From Otatea glauca (taxonomy: Eukaryota > Streptophyta > Magnoliopsida > Poales > Poaceae), in NCBI GenBank assembly GCA_036346275.1, contig CM070718.1, positions 56,548,188 through 56,612,187 of the forward strand: 64,000 nt of DNA, in the 5' to 3' direction. The notes beneath the pieces are model-generated. The model had not been told where the DNA came from. It ran no database searches and saw only the letters and a list, made by a program, of their open reading frames with translations. Of the stretch, positions 46,816 through 58,446 are shown piece by piece (the stretch's first letter is position 1; each line of letters opens with the position of its first letter). A program made the translations under genes and the position numbers.

Positions 46816-47720
46816 TCAGGACTCCTTGTGCTTTGGTTGAGGGACGGACCAGGGGATCCACACCGATGTCCTCTTCTACAGCTTGTAGCCCTCTGCTTGG
46901 TGCTCCTGCTTGAGCATGCGCAGCTCAATGAGCACGGTGACATAGGCCCAGTTCGGGACAGCTTTAGACTGTGGAGATTTTGGATTATAGCCAACTATCT
47001 GGAGAAGCGGCTGCCTGAAGAATCTGCTGGCTGAAAAATCTTCTCGTTCGGTAATCTAGATTATAGCCAGCTTCAGTAAGGCTTCGGATCGGTGAAGGAC
47101 CGGACTAGCGACGAGTGGAGGAGGAAGAGGGCAGTGGGGCCGCAGGAGGAGGATGGCGCGGACAGAGGAGGCAGCGAAGGACATCGCGGATGGAGGAGGA
47201 GGCGAGCGGAGGACAACGGCTTCGCGTGGAGGGACGGAGGGCGGAGGATGGCTGGCGGAGGATGGCAGGGTGTCGGGCAGAGGACGGCGGGGCACAGGGG
47301 CATCGGTCGCAAGGGGCTTTGGGTTAAGAGAGCGAAGCAGTGCGAAGAGAATTGGCAAGAATCAGGTTAGAGCCGGCTTCTGATTTTATATAGTTTGCTG
47401 ACTCTGATTGTGGGAGAAACTATCCAAAATCCTACCATTCGATAAACAATCTACTTTTATTTTAAGCAGAAGCTATCCAAAAGTTGTTCCGAATAGGGCC
47501 ATAGGCGAGGCACAGGCTGTTGACAAGCGGCCTGACAGCATCCACCGCTGCCCCGGGTTCTAGGCGAAGAGGTGCAGGCCCCACCACCATAGCTCCACCA
47601 CCAAGCTGCTCACAAAAGTAGTTAGGGTGGCGCGAGTACCGTCGTAGGCTGTCCTCGAGGATCGGGATCGTAGGTTTACCCAGTTGCTTCAGTTTTTCGT
47701 TCCTGGTCACGAACTTGTGC
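46816..47720 (-). pseudogene. Pseudogene fragment of a DUF1295 / steroid-5-alpha-reductase-like protein, split by a MITE
   Basis: Minus-strand pieces 47720-47501 and 46944-46816 join into the C-terminal roughly 100 residues: VTRNEKLKQLGKPTIPILED, then RRYSRHPNYFCEQL, LVNSLCLAYVTVLIELRMLKQEH, and VWIPWSVPQPKHKES with a terminal stop at 46816-46818. SRHPNYF is the hallmark of the DUF1295 and 5-alpha-reductase fold, which are membrane oxidoreductases. Defects: a frameshift near 47590 that scrambles the expected WWWGL segment, a TGG-to-TAG change there, a YKL* stop just before KRTSVWIP, and a 556 bp MITE between the pieces. No introns are visible within the fragment and upstream exons are absent, so it is a partial or retrocopied pseudogene. 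Confidence 0.75.
46945..47500. mobile_element. 556-bp MITE with GC-rich cargo inside the DUF1295 pseudogene
   Basis: Ends are inverted: the left reads GGCCCAGTTCGGGACAGCTTT and the complement of the right reads GGCCCTATTCGGAACAACTTTTG; both are followed by GGATTTTGGAT further in. ATA flanks both sides (46942-46944, 47501-47503). The middle (47090-47350) is GC-rich and codes without stops on several frames, possibly a captured exon. GGCCC ends and a 3-bp duplication suggest a PIF/Harbinger-type element. Confidence 0.7.
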
Positions 47721-48164
47721 AGTGTTAGGTTTTTATTCATGTCGCATATTTGTTTCCTTTTGTGCATGTGTGCATGCGGCCTGAGTCGTGTATGTATTCA
47801 CGGTAAGGCCATCGGGTGCGTTCGTGAGTTTTGGACGTGATTAGCCGGATATGGGATGGCGCATCATTAGCGGCAATGTGTAGCAGATAATTGCTCTTTC
47901 CTTACATGTAACTATGGATAAATAGAAAAGAAAACGATGTGGGTTGTATTGCACAACACAAAAGATTTGTTGTTCCTATTGTGTGATCAACCTTTCACCG
48001 AGCCCAAGCACTCGTGTGTGAGCCTTGTTACTCTCGAACCTGCGACGATGTTGAAGGATGGAACGGCATCGCCGGGGAAGACCGCATATCCTCTACCAGG
48101 TTCTGGGATTAGTGCAAATTCTGGAGGCAGTGGCACCCTGGTAGTGTAACGGACGGTGAGGGAG
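47721..48164. other. No gene recognised
   Basis: Between the DUF1295 pseudogene and the copia gag relic. Could include a leader of the copia element, but no LTR or primer site is identified. Confidence 0.4.
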
Positions 48165-49130
48165 ATGGGCGCAGCTGCATACCCGACGCTCACACTAACA
48201 AATTACGGTGATTGGGCCCTGTTGATGCAGGTCATGTTGGAGGAAAGAGGCCTCTGGACTGCCATCGAAACCAGGAGGACCGGATGGTACTAGAGGCAAT
48301 ACTTCGTGTCATCCCATCGGACATGATCTCGACACTCGCGAGGAAGCCGAGTGCCAAGGAGGTCTGGGAGGCCATTCGCACCATGCACATGGGTGTGGAC
48401 CGCGTGCACAAGGCCAAGGCACATATGCTCTGCAAGGAATTTGAGAACGTGGCGTTCCGTGATAGGGAGTCTGTCGATGACTTCACGATGTGCATCACCG
48501 AGCTTGTCAGCAATCTCAGCCTTCTCGGTGACAAGATCGAGGAGAAGAAAGTTATGGAGAAGTTTCTTCGCGTGGTTCCTCCAAGGTACTCACAGATCGC
48601 CTTGTCCATTGAAACCCTTGTTGACATGGACACTCTCACCATCGAGGAGCTGATGGGGCGGCTCAAGGTCGCCGAGGAGCGCTTCGACCTTGATGCCGAC
48701 AGCAGCACCGGCGGGCGCCTGTTTCTCGCTGAGGAGGAGTGGATTGCCCACTGGAAGAAGTGGGCCAAAGTTTCGATCGGCGGCAAGGGCACCGACAATG
48801 GCGGTGACAAGGACCGCAAGCAATGCCTTGGCAAGGGCAGCGGCAAAGGCACCATGTCCACTGGCAGGATGGACAGTGGGTCTGGCAGTGGCAAGGTCGG
48901 CTCATCGAGCAGTGGAAAGGGGAAGTGCCACAATTGTGGCATATATGGGAACTTCGCCGTGAATGCCGCAAGCTGCGCCTCGAGCGCAAGGAAGAGGCGC
49001 ACTACGCCGATGCTCAGGAGGAGCAACCGGCGCTCCTCATGCCTGAGCATTGTGAGCTGATGCAGGTCTGTCATATGACAGGTGCTGTAAGGAAGGAACT
49101 TGTTTCTTTTAGGGATAAGAATGAAGCATT
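48165..49130 (+). pseudogene. Ty1/copia gag relic (UBN2-type) with zinc knuckle
   Basis: Begins at MGAAAYPTLTLTNYGDWALL (48165), the usual copia gag start, then shifts frame near 48265 to an open frame with DRMVLEAILRVIPSDM and AKEVWEAIRTMHMG. A helical gag core follows with FEDRESVDDF-like and ITELVSNLSLLGDKIEEKKVMEKFLRVVP segments (exact start of the last: ELVSNLSLLG). A Gly/Ser/Lys-rich linker leads to CHNCGIYGNFA (about 48930). A second frameshift there leaves the rest of the knuckle (ECRKLRLERKEEAHY) in another frame up to about 49130. No protease, integrase or RT follows, so only gag remains. Confidence 0.85.
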
Positions 49131-50212
49131 GCAGCCTTGCTGCATTAGGAAAACAATAATGTTCTGTATTTGTATTGTGCTTAGGTTTCTCGATGTAGCA
49201 GAGGACAAGGCTCATACTAGAGTTACTGAAACCTTTGCAACCTATTGTTGGTTATCTAATTTGAGTGTCGTATTCATTTTCTATGTAGTATTGGAGTTTG
49301 ACTTTCAGTAGCATTATTATCATATGGTATAATTTGTCTTTATTTTCCTTGGTGTGAGTTACTAATATAAATTACTTTCTTCAATACAAATAATATTTTC
49401 TTTGGAACTTTCTTTTAGTCAGTGCACATGTATTTTTAGAAACTGTTGAATACTTCTCAAAGTGTGCTGGTGACTGCCTCAAACTATTTCCTCCTCCCAC
49501 CCGTACTCACTCTCTTCCTTCCTCCTCTCACCTGAGCACACTCCTCCTCCCCAGCTCAAGACCTCCATGGCGCCTTCTCCTCCTCCTGATGGCTGCAGCT
49601 CCCTCCATGGCGCCTTCTCCTCCTCCTCATGGCTGCAGCTCCCTCCTTGGCCAAGCCCTTCCTCCTTCCTCCTCCTAAAGGTGAAGTGAAGGTATTTTTT
49701 TTAGGGTTTGTGGTGCCTTGCATTCTGTAGCTAGGAGGAGCCCTGCTAATTTTGGGTGTTCTAGAGTTGTAGGTTTTGGTGGATTTGAGGGACTTTTGGT
49801 GGATTTGAAAGTGGGAGCAATTCTGTGATTTTCGGGCAGATTTTATCTCCTCTGTTAGGGCGCGATTTCGCAGATTTTAGAGGCGTTTTCTGAGTGTTTG
49901 ACTGAAGGTAAAGTTGTAGATATTTTTCTTGCTATTCAAAAGAGACTGAGAACGCGAATTTTCGTTCAGCCAATTAAAAGTTATGCTTGTTTTACTGCTG
50001 GCTGCTCTGAATCTGTTTGTGTTAGTAGTTGGTACTTTGAGTTGCTGTTTAAGGCTAGATGGAGGCCGAATTAGAATTTCTAATTGCCTACAGAAATTTA
50101 GGAAATTTCGTGTAGGTTCGGAAAATGTCCTTGTTTGCTTGATTTGGATTCATGAAATAGTTATGATATTTTGAAGTATGCTGTCCTGAACTCATAAACC
50201 TGCTGGAAGTTC
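49131..50212. other. Non-coding; contains a 40-bp tandem duplication
   Basis: Positions 49563-49644 are two near-identical copies (period 40) of CTCCATGGCGCCTTCTCCTC plus downstream CATGGCTGCAGCTCC, differing by about one base. The rest resembles a retroelement or gene leader (GGGTTTGTGG, then GGGCAGATTTTATC) but no coding domain is found. Confidence 0.5.
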
Positions 50213-50230
50213 TACTACCTTGAAAAAGGC

Positions 50231-50670
50231 CATCTGTGGCGGTTCATAACTGCCATCAGTGACAGTTTTTGAACCGCCACATATTTAGTGCCACTAATAA
50301 TTGAGGATTATCAGTGGCGGTTCTAGAACCGCCACAGATAACACTATCAGTGGCGGTTTTGGCTAAACGACCAGCGATATTGGTATCGATGGCGGTTCGA
50401 GCCAAAAACCGTCACTAATAGTCGTATTATCAGTGGCGGTTTTTTGATAGAACCGCTACTGATACTCAAATATCAGTAGCGGTTCTAGCCCAAAAACCGC
50501 CACTGATAATACGACTATTAGTGGCGGTTTTTGGCTAGAACTGCCACTGATACAACTATCTGTGGCGGTTTTATATAAAACCGCCAAGGACTAGTATTAG
50601 TGGCGGTTTTTGGATAGAACCGTCACTGATATTAAGTCAGTAGCGGTTTTGGGCAAAAACCGCCGCTGAT
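50231..50670. repeat. Left CACTA subterminal repeats
   Basis: More than a dozen copies of TATCAGTGGCGGTT and its complement AACCGCCACTGATA in alternating orientation, such as TTCTAGAACCGCCACAGATA. Such clusters bind the TNPA-type protein in En/Spm. Confidence 0.88.
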
Positions 50671-50689
50671 AATCCCACACACGAAAATA

Positions 50690-51283
50690 AAAAACTGGCA
50701 TTTGTGGCTAGCCTCAGGCAGCGCTAGCCATGCCTCTCCAAAACAACTTCATTCAAGAACAACCAGGGCAGGGGAAGAACTGCCAGCAGTTTCCTTGAGC
50801 AAGCATACCATAGCACTAAAACATGAGTACACTAAAGTCATTGGACAGCCACTTACACTGTTTGTTTCAGCACCAGGATCAAGCAGGCCGACACCATTTG
50901 CACTTACTTGGAAAACTAGTTCAAATGTATCAAAGATGATAAGCATTAAAACACAGGAGCTGACTTGTAAAAAGCATATAGCCAAAAGGTATAACAAGAG
51001 TAGTAAATACCTGCTAACAACAATAGCAATATACTATTTGCTTTCATATGAAATCTGGATACAATATCGAACTCTACCAATTTGACTAAATTACCTCCCA
51101 ATTTTGAATAAAACTGTAGTTAAAGGTCAGAGCATTATTCAGACTAGCACAACCACTGACAAAAGAAGTGGCATTGACAAAAGAAGGGGTTCCCATTTGA
51201 AAGCAACAAAGAGTTATTTACACTTTGTAATGAAACAGAATTGAAGTAACAATCGTCTAAACTAGTGGAGGTAAACTAGAAGC
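50690..51283 (-). other. Possible captured host exon fragment between CACTA end and the Ulp1 gene
   Basis: The minus-strand frame 50997-50749 has a coherent piece (FELVFQVSANGVGLLDPGAETN) with GTAAGT-like sequence directly after it, suggesting an exon. The family is not recognised. The rest of the stretch is AT-rich. Confidence 0.3.
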
Positions 51284-54220
51284 CTACGGGTCTTCGGAGG
51301 TTAGAGACACGTGATGTGAGAGAAGAGTATGGATGACTGGATCGTTGTTGTCTTCGTCATAAAACTCGCCTTTTTAGTGATTACTTCCTTTATGATGAAG
51401 TAGGCGAGCTGGCCCTGAATGGCTTGGATTTCAGAAGGAAGCAATCCTAACGTAGACAACTTGAGGCGCTATAAGTATAAAAAACATAATTAAGAGAGTA
51501 TATAGAAATTGAGTGGTGTGAATCAATGTGTCATGTCAGCGTGACTGACCTCTACGTCATTGTCTGTTATTGTGCATGATAAGATTTCGCGCATGTACTG
51601 GCACACGAAGTACCCACATAAATTTGTTCCTTGCGTCTGCTTGTGACACTGCAAAAAATCGAATGAACTAAGATGTCGTCGAAGGAGCTATTTACTATGA
51701 AATACAATATTAGAATATTCCTTGCGTGCGTACCGGAAACTTATTACGGATTGTAAGGGATTTGTGGTATGGGCGGTATCTCGAGCTCCTCTGACAATAT
51801 CTTTTGAACGCCTCATTTATTAAATGTGTCATCACTTCAAAGTCTTTTTTAGGTTTATCCAGTGGATCCATGATCGACATCTTGCTCTTTCTCGGATGAA
51901 TTATTATGAGAATCCGATGGAAGCTACATACACATGCATGATGCCATAGTCATTAGTCCTTACATCAGAGTAAATAACGAAATAAACGAGTAATTTAACT
52001 AGCTAGTGAGGAACTTACTTAAAATGGTATGGTAAAAGTATAAACTCCTTGTCTTGTAGTTTAATCAAAACTTTATATACGTACTCCTCGATCTCCTTTG
52101 GTGCTCTTTTGATTTCAGATTGGCAAACCGTTCCCGGGTCGAGGAATCCGACTGGCCCCTTGGTTCTTCGTAATTCAATCATCTCATATCTATATAACGA
52201 AATAGTTAGTCATGACATTTATCGGTATTACGTGAATGTAGACCAAGATTGATATATTAGACACTTACAGTGACCAGCATCTCAAAAAAGATATGTCAAG
52301 GGCATCGTGATAAAACAAGTTGTGCAAGTTATCGAATTCTATTAAGAAGTAGCCATGGCCCTCATGGTGAAAATGTTCCTCACGAAAAATTGCAGTGATC
52401 ACCTTCGGGGGTACGTCTTGGTTGGATCGATCCATGTACCATGCATGTAATCGCTGCATAATGGGTGTTAGACTTTTTAACTTCGAAGCGGTGACTAAGG
52501 GCTTCCCTACCTCGAATTTCAATCTTTGTTGATTATCTTGGTCATCAGACTTCGCCTTGCCCTTACTTTTTTGTCGCACGACATCATACTCGGTCCTGGC
52601 TTCGCCTAATCTGGCTGATACGGCTTGTCTAATGTGCCAATTTTTGGGATCAGGGATTCTAGGTTTGTCCTTTGAAGTACTAGGTGTTATAGGTTTCTGC
52701 TTTGGAGTACTAACAGTGGCCACCTTTATGGGGTCCTCAATGGATTTCTTTTCTACCTCATCTTGCTTCTGCACCGTTTCACTCTCAGTCTTTGGTGACG
52801 GATCGAGGATTGTATCTGCAGAGAGGCGGCCTGCATGGTCCAAGACGATGTCACGCTTGCTCCACTGGATGAATGAGTGGACGGCACTTCCTAGAGTTGT
52901 TATCTCATCATTGTCGGGTTTTTCTAGCCCGATCTCAGCAAACTGTGCAAGTACCGTGTCCACCTGGACCTTTGCATAACCTGGCGCTATCGGGATATTG
53001 TGCAGGACACCCCCTTCTTGGCACGGATAAACTACCCCTGTAGCAGCCTGTACAAATATGTTCATCATGGGCACGTTGAGCTGACAGGGTGTGGGGTCCT
53101 GTATGTCGTCCATAGGATAATGGTTGTTGTCCGCTTCTGCCAATGGCGTGGACGCGCAACTGCTGCGATGACCCGTAGGGCTGGAGAAAATGTTGTGGTC
53201 CTGTGACTGGCTCAAGGCTTGTTTTACTTGTCGTTCAACTTGTTCTTCAATGGTGCCTTGTATTTCTCGCAAATCCCTTTCCTTTATCATTTCCATTTCC
53301 TTCTCAGCCCGCTCTTCTTTAGCTCTCTTCCGACTCCTATAAGAGTCTCCGTGCTCAGGGAATCCACTCCTCCATGGAACCTTGACCCCGACGCCTCGTG
53401 TCCGACCAGGGTGCTCTTTGTTTTCTAGGGTCGCTGTTAGCTCGTCTTTCTCCCTGTCTGGGTGAAAAGATCTTTGGGTGGACTGGGCGTAAAACTCATG
53501 AACTCTTTGCGTCATTGCTTCGTCTTCGCTGCTCTTGAATGATAAACCCCCAGTAGACAAGATATCTGTCCGATCAAGGGACTTGTGCCAGCCAATTGGA
53601 CCGCTTCTAATTCCTGCCTCTCCCATTGAGCAAATTTACCCGCGTACCCACTGGTGCCAAGTCTGTGGGGGTGAGTATTCCTTCTTGCGATGCTAGTGTG
53701 GTCCTCACTAGACTTCCTTGCTGCTTCGGATTGCTTCATCGCCACAAAGTCATCCTAATATGGCTCTAATCTTGGGTACTCTTCGATGGCTGACCAATTT
53801 TGCTTCACATAATTTATGTTCAGCCTCGCCTTAAAGTTTCTCCACGCCACATCCATGGTCATCAATGCGTCGCGACGCACGAGGTCTTCGGCTCCTTCGG
53901 GGAATTCGAAGGTTTCTTTGAGCTCCCTCCACAGATCCTCTTTGGTGGCTCAGGGCACTTTATGCCAATCCGAATAGGTGATTGGCACTTTATCCCTTAC
54001 GATGTACCCGCATGTTGACCTGTATTTTGCTGCTGATTTTCTCGGTGCAACAGGGGCCCCAGTATGTAAGACCTCTGAGATGGTGTACCGGCCTTCAGGC
54101 TTCTTAGTTTTCCCGCGTCCTCGACGTCTTGCAATAGGAGCATCATCTGCAATAGCGGTGGAGGCCTCGGCACCTTCGGTGGTTGGGTGGAGGGTAAGGT
54201 ACCTGCTCGGGCTCTCCTCT

Positions 54221-54225
54221 ATTAT
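54221..54225. repeat. Left target duplication (ATTAT) of the solo LTR
   Basis: Matches 58421-58425. Confidence 0.92.
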
Positions 54226-57200
54226 TGTAATAGCCCAAAAATTCAATAAAATAAGAAATACAATATTAAAAATATTCATATGATTTATTGTTATGTTTTC
54301 TGATTTTTCTGAGTTAAAGAAATTCTTTTTGGCTTTTTCCTATTAAAAGAAATTCAAAAGATCCAAATACTAAAATGATAAAAGGTAAAAACATAAAGTC
54401 AGTCAAATTCATAAAATTCTCAGATAAATCCTAGATACATCCAGGATCCTGTTTTGCCACTTGCTCTGATCTGGAATTAATAAAATAAAATAAAAAGACA
54501 AAGTAATCATGAGAAGATAACCACGATCTGAACCCATAAGATTTATTTAGAATCTATATTTCCTTAAATAGGGTTGAAATTTTAACCATGCTGACATATT
54601 AACCTAACCCATCCCTGGTAAAAATATCAAGAATTTATCCCTGAATTTGGTAATTTTAGAAATTCAAAAACTGTCAATTAGAAAAGCTGGAAAATCCAAT
54701 GTCAGAATTATCATAAATAAAATAGCAAATATAAAATCATGAAAATTTTATACAAGGTATATTATATTAATACAAACCCTTTTAAAAAGTTTCATAAAAT
54801 AATAAATTGATGTTAACTCTCAATTAAATAAAAATCTGGATCAGTCGAAATCTATAACAGTGCATTGTCAGATATTTAATAATATTTTTACACATCATAT
54901 TTATCTAAAAATTTTACTTGACCCTTTTATTTTCCTTGCCAACCTCTGTAAAAATTTTAATAAAATTTTGAGTCGATATTTTACCCTAAACGTCGGTTTT
55001 ACCCCTAATCTGTCTAGAGTTATTCTGAGTTTTAACCCATTGTCTCGCTGACTTGTGGACCCGCGAAGCCAGCTGTCCCCGCTGTCAACTTCACTCTCTC
55101 TATCTGACAACCTTGCCCCACCTGTCAGCTCCATCTTTTCCGTTTTTCTCCCGTTCTCTGCTCTCTCACGCCAGAGCTCCGCACCGCCTCTCCATTTTGT
55201 CGGATTAGCGCCGAAACTCGTCGCCCGAGGCTGTGTGCACGTCGCCCCTTCCACGCCGCAACTGCCTCGGCCGACCAGATCTCTCCCGCGCCAGAAACAA
55301 CTGAGATTTCGCTCGCCCAGTCGGCCGCCATTGCTGCCTGCGTCCAAACCCTGTGCTACCGCCTCACTTGTCTATTTAAACCCCGCCAAGTCGTCGCAAG
55401 CACTCGTACACTTCCCTGGAAACCCCAAAACCGAACCAAACCACTTCAACGCTGCCAGCCACTTCCTTCTTCCCCATCTCCGGCCAAACCCCCGAAAGAG
55501 GGGAAAACGCTCAAACTAGCTTTTCGCCGAGCCATTCTTTGAACCACTTCACCTGAAGCATCCTCACCACCCCAGGAACCGATCACCAACCTCAATTCGG
55601 ACTCTTCTTCTCCAGTGACTTGCCGCGCCGAGCTCCTTCCGCCGCCACCGCAGCCGCACGGTGAGAGCCCTCCTCCATTACTCATTTACCTAACTAAACC
55701 CTAAAATGGAAACCTTGTGATGCAAGGATGCTCACCTGGGTGATATTCAAGCTCGGGGTGCCATCGTTTAGCCGTTACGCCGTCAGCCATGGACGCCACC
55801 GCCCCCCTTCACGGTGGTGCACCGTCTCCGACCACCTCTGGCCGATGTGACACCACCCCTAGGATCGCGCAAGCGTGCTGAGTGTGGAAGTGGAACCCAT
55901 TCCACTCCTCCGTGATGCCGCGCGCCGCGAAGCCATAACCGTGTTCTCTGTCTCGGGTCACTGACAAACGGGACCAGCATGTCAGTTGCACGCAACGCGC
56001 GACTCACCGCCATCGCGGGCCACGGTCGTCGTCGATCGCGCGCGTGCTCGGTCGGTGCGGTCCCATACGTCGATCGCACATCGCAGACGCCGTCGCGCGC
56101 AGCGGGCCCGGCTTTGTCGGCGCCTCGGTCCAGCACAGCGCAAAAAGGGAAAGCGGGTTTTCAATGCGAAGGCGTACTTTCCGTTTTTAGTAAATTTTCT
56201 AATTTTCAGAATTTTCAAAACCGAATACATTCAAACTTGAATATCTTTTGAACTAACTGTCCAAATTTTATGAAATAAATTTCTAAATTCATATAAAATC
56301 ATGTAGATTCAGAATATGCAAAAATGTTTTAAAATGAACTCTTTTTGAATTTCAGATTTAAATTTAAAGAAAGAATTTGAAATATGCCATGTGTAGAATT
56401 TTTGCAATTCAATTCCAAATTAAATGAAACAAATTTTGTTAGACTCGATGCTCTGTTAGGAACCTGATTATGCAAAAATACTTAGGGTGTACCATGGAAA
56501 ATGTTTAAAGTGTTGCATAGGATGAGAAAGTGATCCAATATTAATAATCCAGATAATTTCAGAATTTGAAATCAGAAAATGCAAAATAATAAAACATATA
56601 GAGTAGTCTCTGGAAATGGTAAATAAAGGTAAAATAATCCAAGAAAAATATGATTCATTATTACTGGAATCTAATCGGAAAATATTCATGTAAATTATAA
56701 ATAAATAATCAACAATCATGTTTGATTTATGCAGTTGCTTTTATTTGGTTCTTACATCTGATTCTTTCATTTTATTAGAATTGCCATGTTATTATTATTC
56801 GACGTATAGAACCCGACGAGTCCGGAGTAGTCGACGACGAACAAGAGTTCGACTACGCAGATAATCAACAAGGCAAGCACCCCTTTGATCATATTGATCC
56901 CAGTTTTATAAATGTTTTCATTAAATGTTTTTACTGCATACTTTATTTTTATTAAAGCCTGCTATATTATGGGTATTGATAGTTGTACCTGTAGTTTTAT
57001 AGAACTTCCTTGATAAGTATAAAATTGTGATCCTTGAGAACCCTAGAATAACTTAGACAGTAATTGATGTCGATTTGGGTTAATCACACTTAGTGTCGTG
57101 CTTAGCCATGCTTAAAGGAATATAAAACTTTGACATTACTAAAAATATTGGATATGACATTTAATGGGTATGACCATCTCATGGTTGGTATTTTAATCAA

Positions 57201-58420
57201 AAATAAAAATAAAACTATGGTTTTGATGCGGGCAATTATTGGCAATAGCTGGATGTACAAGGGACTTGTACGTAGTGTAGGGTGGAGATTATTGCCCGTA
57301 TCGGATTAAGGACCGAACTACGTGTTCGTTAAACCCAAGAATTACCGTACAACCACAAGTGCTGGTATAGGACAGCCTTAACCTATTAAGTTGCTTAAAA
57401 TTAGCTTTGCACATTGGTAGGCTGGAGTAGTACGAGCTTCTTCAGTGACTGGTTGCTCGGAGGGGCGCCCACACCAAGGTGTTGGGAGTCACGTTTGCTG
57501 ATACAACGGTGAATGCCATACTATGGATATGCTTATTCATTATTGTGCAGTGAGTGTGCAAACATTTACACCATAGTACGGGTTTGACGTCACCGGGCTA
57601 GTGCAAAGTTAGGGTTAAACAATGTAACGGTTATGTTATGATCTCCTTGCCGACACACCAAAGGAAGTGTGTTACTGGCCTAGCAAAAGGGGTTGATCAT
57701 TACTTGTGGGTAAAACTGTACAACTCTGCAGAGTGTCAAACTTTTCGAAAAGCCGTTCGCACGGTTATGGGAGTCTTGGTGCGCCAGCACTAGTTAGCTG
57801 TTTATATTTTCATAAAACTGGATTCTACCAGGTGATGGTAGAAGTTGGCTCTTGAAAATGGTCATGAAACCCAGGTACTCAAAATTTGTTTATGCTTATA
57901 TCTTATTACCTTCAGTATTAAATTGCTTTTACTTAAATTCCGTTTTGCAATCTACTATTCTGTATTTATATTTCAAATTAGCTTTGTGCAAAACAACCAT
58001 GAGCCTTTCCTTGGATTGGCCTGCATGTATGTTAGGTTTTGCAAAAGTCTTGCGAGTACGTAAGTACTCAACTAGCCTATGTTGATGTTTTTAGGTGAAG
58101 AAACATATTTCCCCGACGATACATTTTATGACGCAGAACTCGGGGATGTGAACGATGAATTCTACTAGGGTTCTCCTTGTCAGTTGCCTGTGGGGATATT
58201 GGGTTAAAGGCATACTACAAGAAATTTGTCTCCACTGATATGTCTCTACTTTTGGTATTGTAAGAATAATATGTACCTTGCTTCCGCTGTAATAATAAAG
58301 TTTGTGTATGACTGTGATATCAATTTGTATTTGTGCGTACTAGCTACTGATCATGGGACTAGTACTGTATGCACATGGTATCCATTTTTGGTATTAATTA
58401 TAAAAAATGGGGGCCTTACA
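54226..58420 (+). mobile_element. Solo LTR (4195 bp) of a large chromovirus-type retrotransposon
   Basis: Starts TGTAATAGCCC and ends GGGGGCCTTACA, flanked by perfect ATTAT duplications. The interior has no gag or pol. It shares, in opposite orientation, the conserved LTR block of the Tekay-type element at 12002: GTACAACCACAAGTGCTGGT (57349), the complement of CACTTCCTTTGGTGTG (about 57655), and TTGATCATATTGATCCCAG (about 56886). A GC-rich stretch at 55030-56200 corresponds to the GC-rich stretch of that LTR. Unequal recombination between two LTRs is the usual origin. The insertion lies in the first coding exon of the TNP1/Ulp1 gene. Confidence 0.9.
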
Positions 58421-58425
58421 ATTAT
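58421..58425. repeat. Right target duplication (ATTAT) of the solo LTR
   Basis: Matches 54221-54225. Confidence 0.92.
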
Positions 58426-58446
58426 AGGCTCGGTTTCGGGCTCCAT

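Larger units (their letters stand above)
51284..58446 (-). pseudogene. CACTA TNP1-type gene: DUF8039-like region plus Ulp1 (C48) protease, disrupted by a solo LTR
   Basis: Minus-strand exons by splice sites: 58446-58421 plus 54220-52269 (split only by the LTR), 52189-52019, 51923-51734, 51648-51550 and 51468-51284, all joining in phase. The first part is acidic and Arg-rich (ARRRGRGKTKKPEGRYT), followed by a long helical coil (RAKEERAEKEMEMIKERDL) and a DUF8039-like module (VPMMNIFVQAATGVVYPCQE, IQWSKRDIVL). The last exons form an Ulp1-type cysteine protease: His in NFHRILIII (usual Trp changed to Arg), Asp in IMDPLDKP, and Gln and Cys in QGTNLCGYFVC. Defects besides the LTR: a stop after HKVP near 53951, a frameshift near 53620 and a one-base loss near 51380. 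Ulp1 proteins cleave SUMO precursors; the role of the transposon versions is unknown. Confidence 0.85.

Noticed and set aside
48232..49215. 327-codon minus-strand ORF opposite the copia gag
   Set aside because: Mirror frame of the gag coding sequence; gag motifs and zinc knuckle are clear on the plus strand.
58211..58245. ACTACAAGAAATTTGTC-like phrase resembling a CACTA terminus
   Set aside because: Lies inside the solo LTR, lacks adjacent subterminal repeats and has no partner end.
54226..58420. Reading 54.2-58.4 kb as a short complete retrotransposon with genes (ORFs at 55055-55519, 56468-56719)
   Set aside because: No gag or pol motifs, no primer site or purine tract; content matches LTR-only blocks of the chromovirus family.
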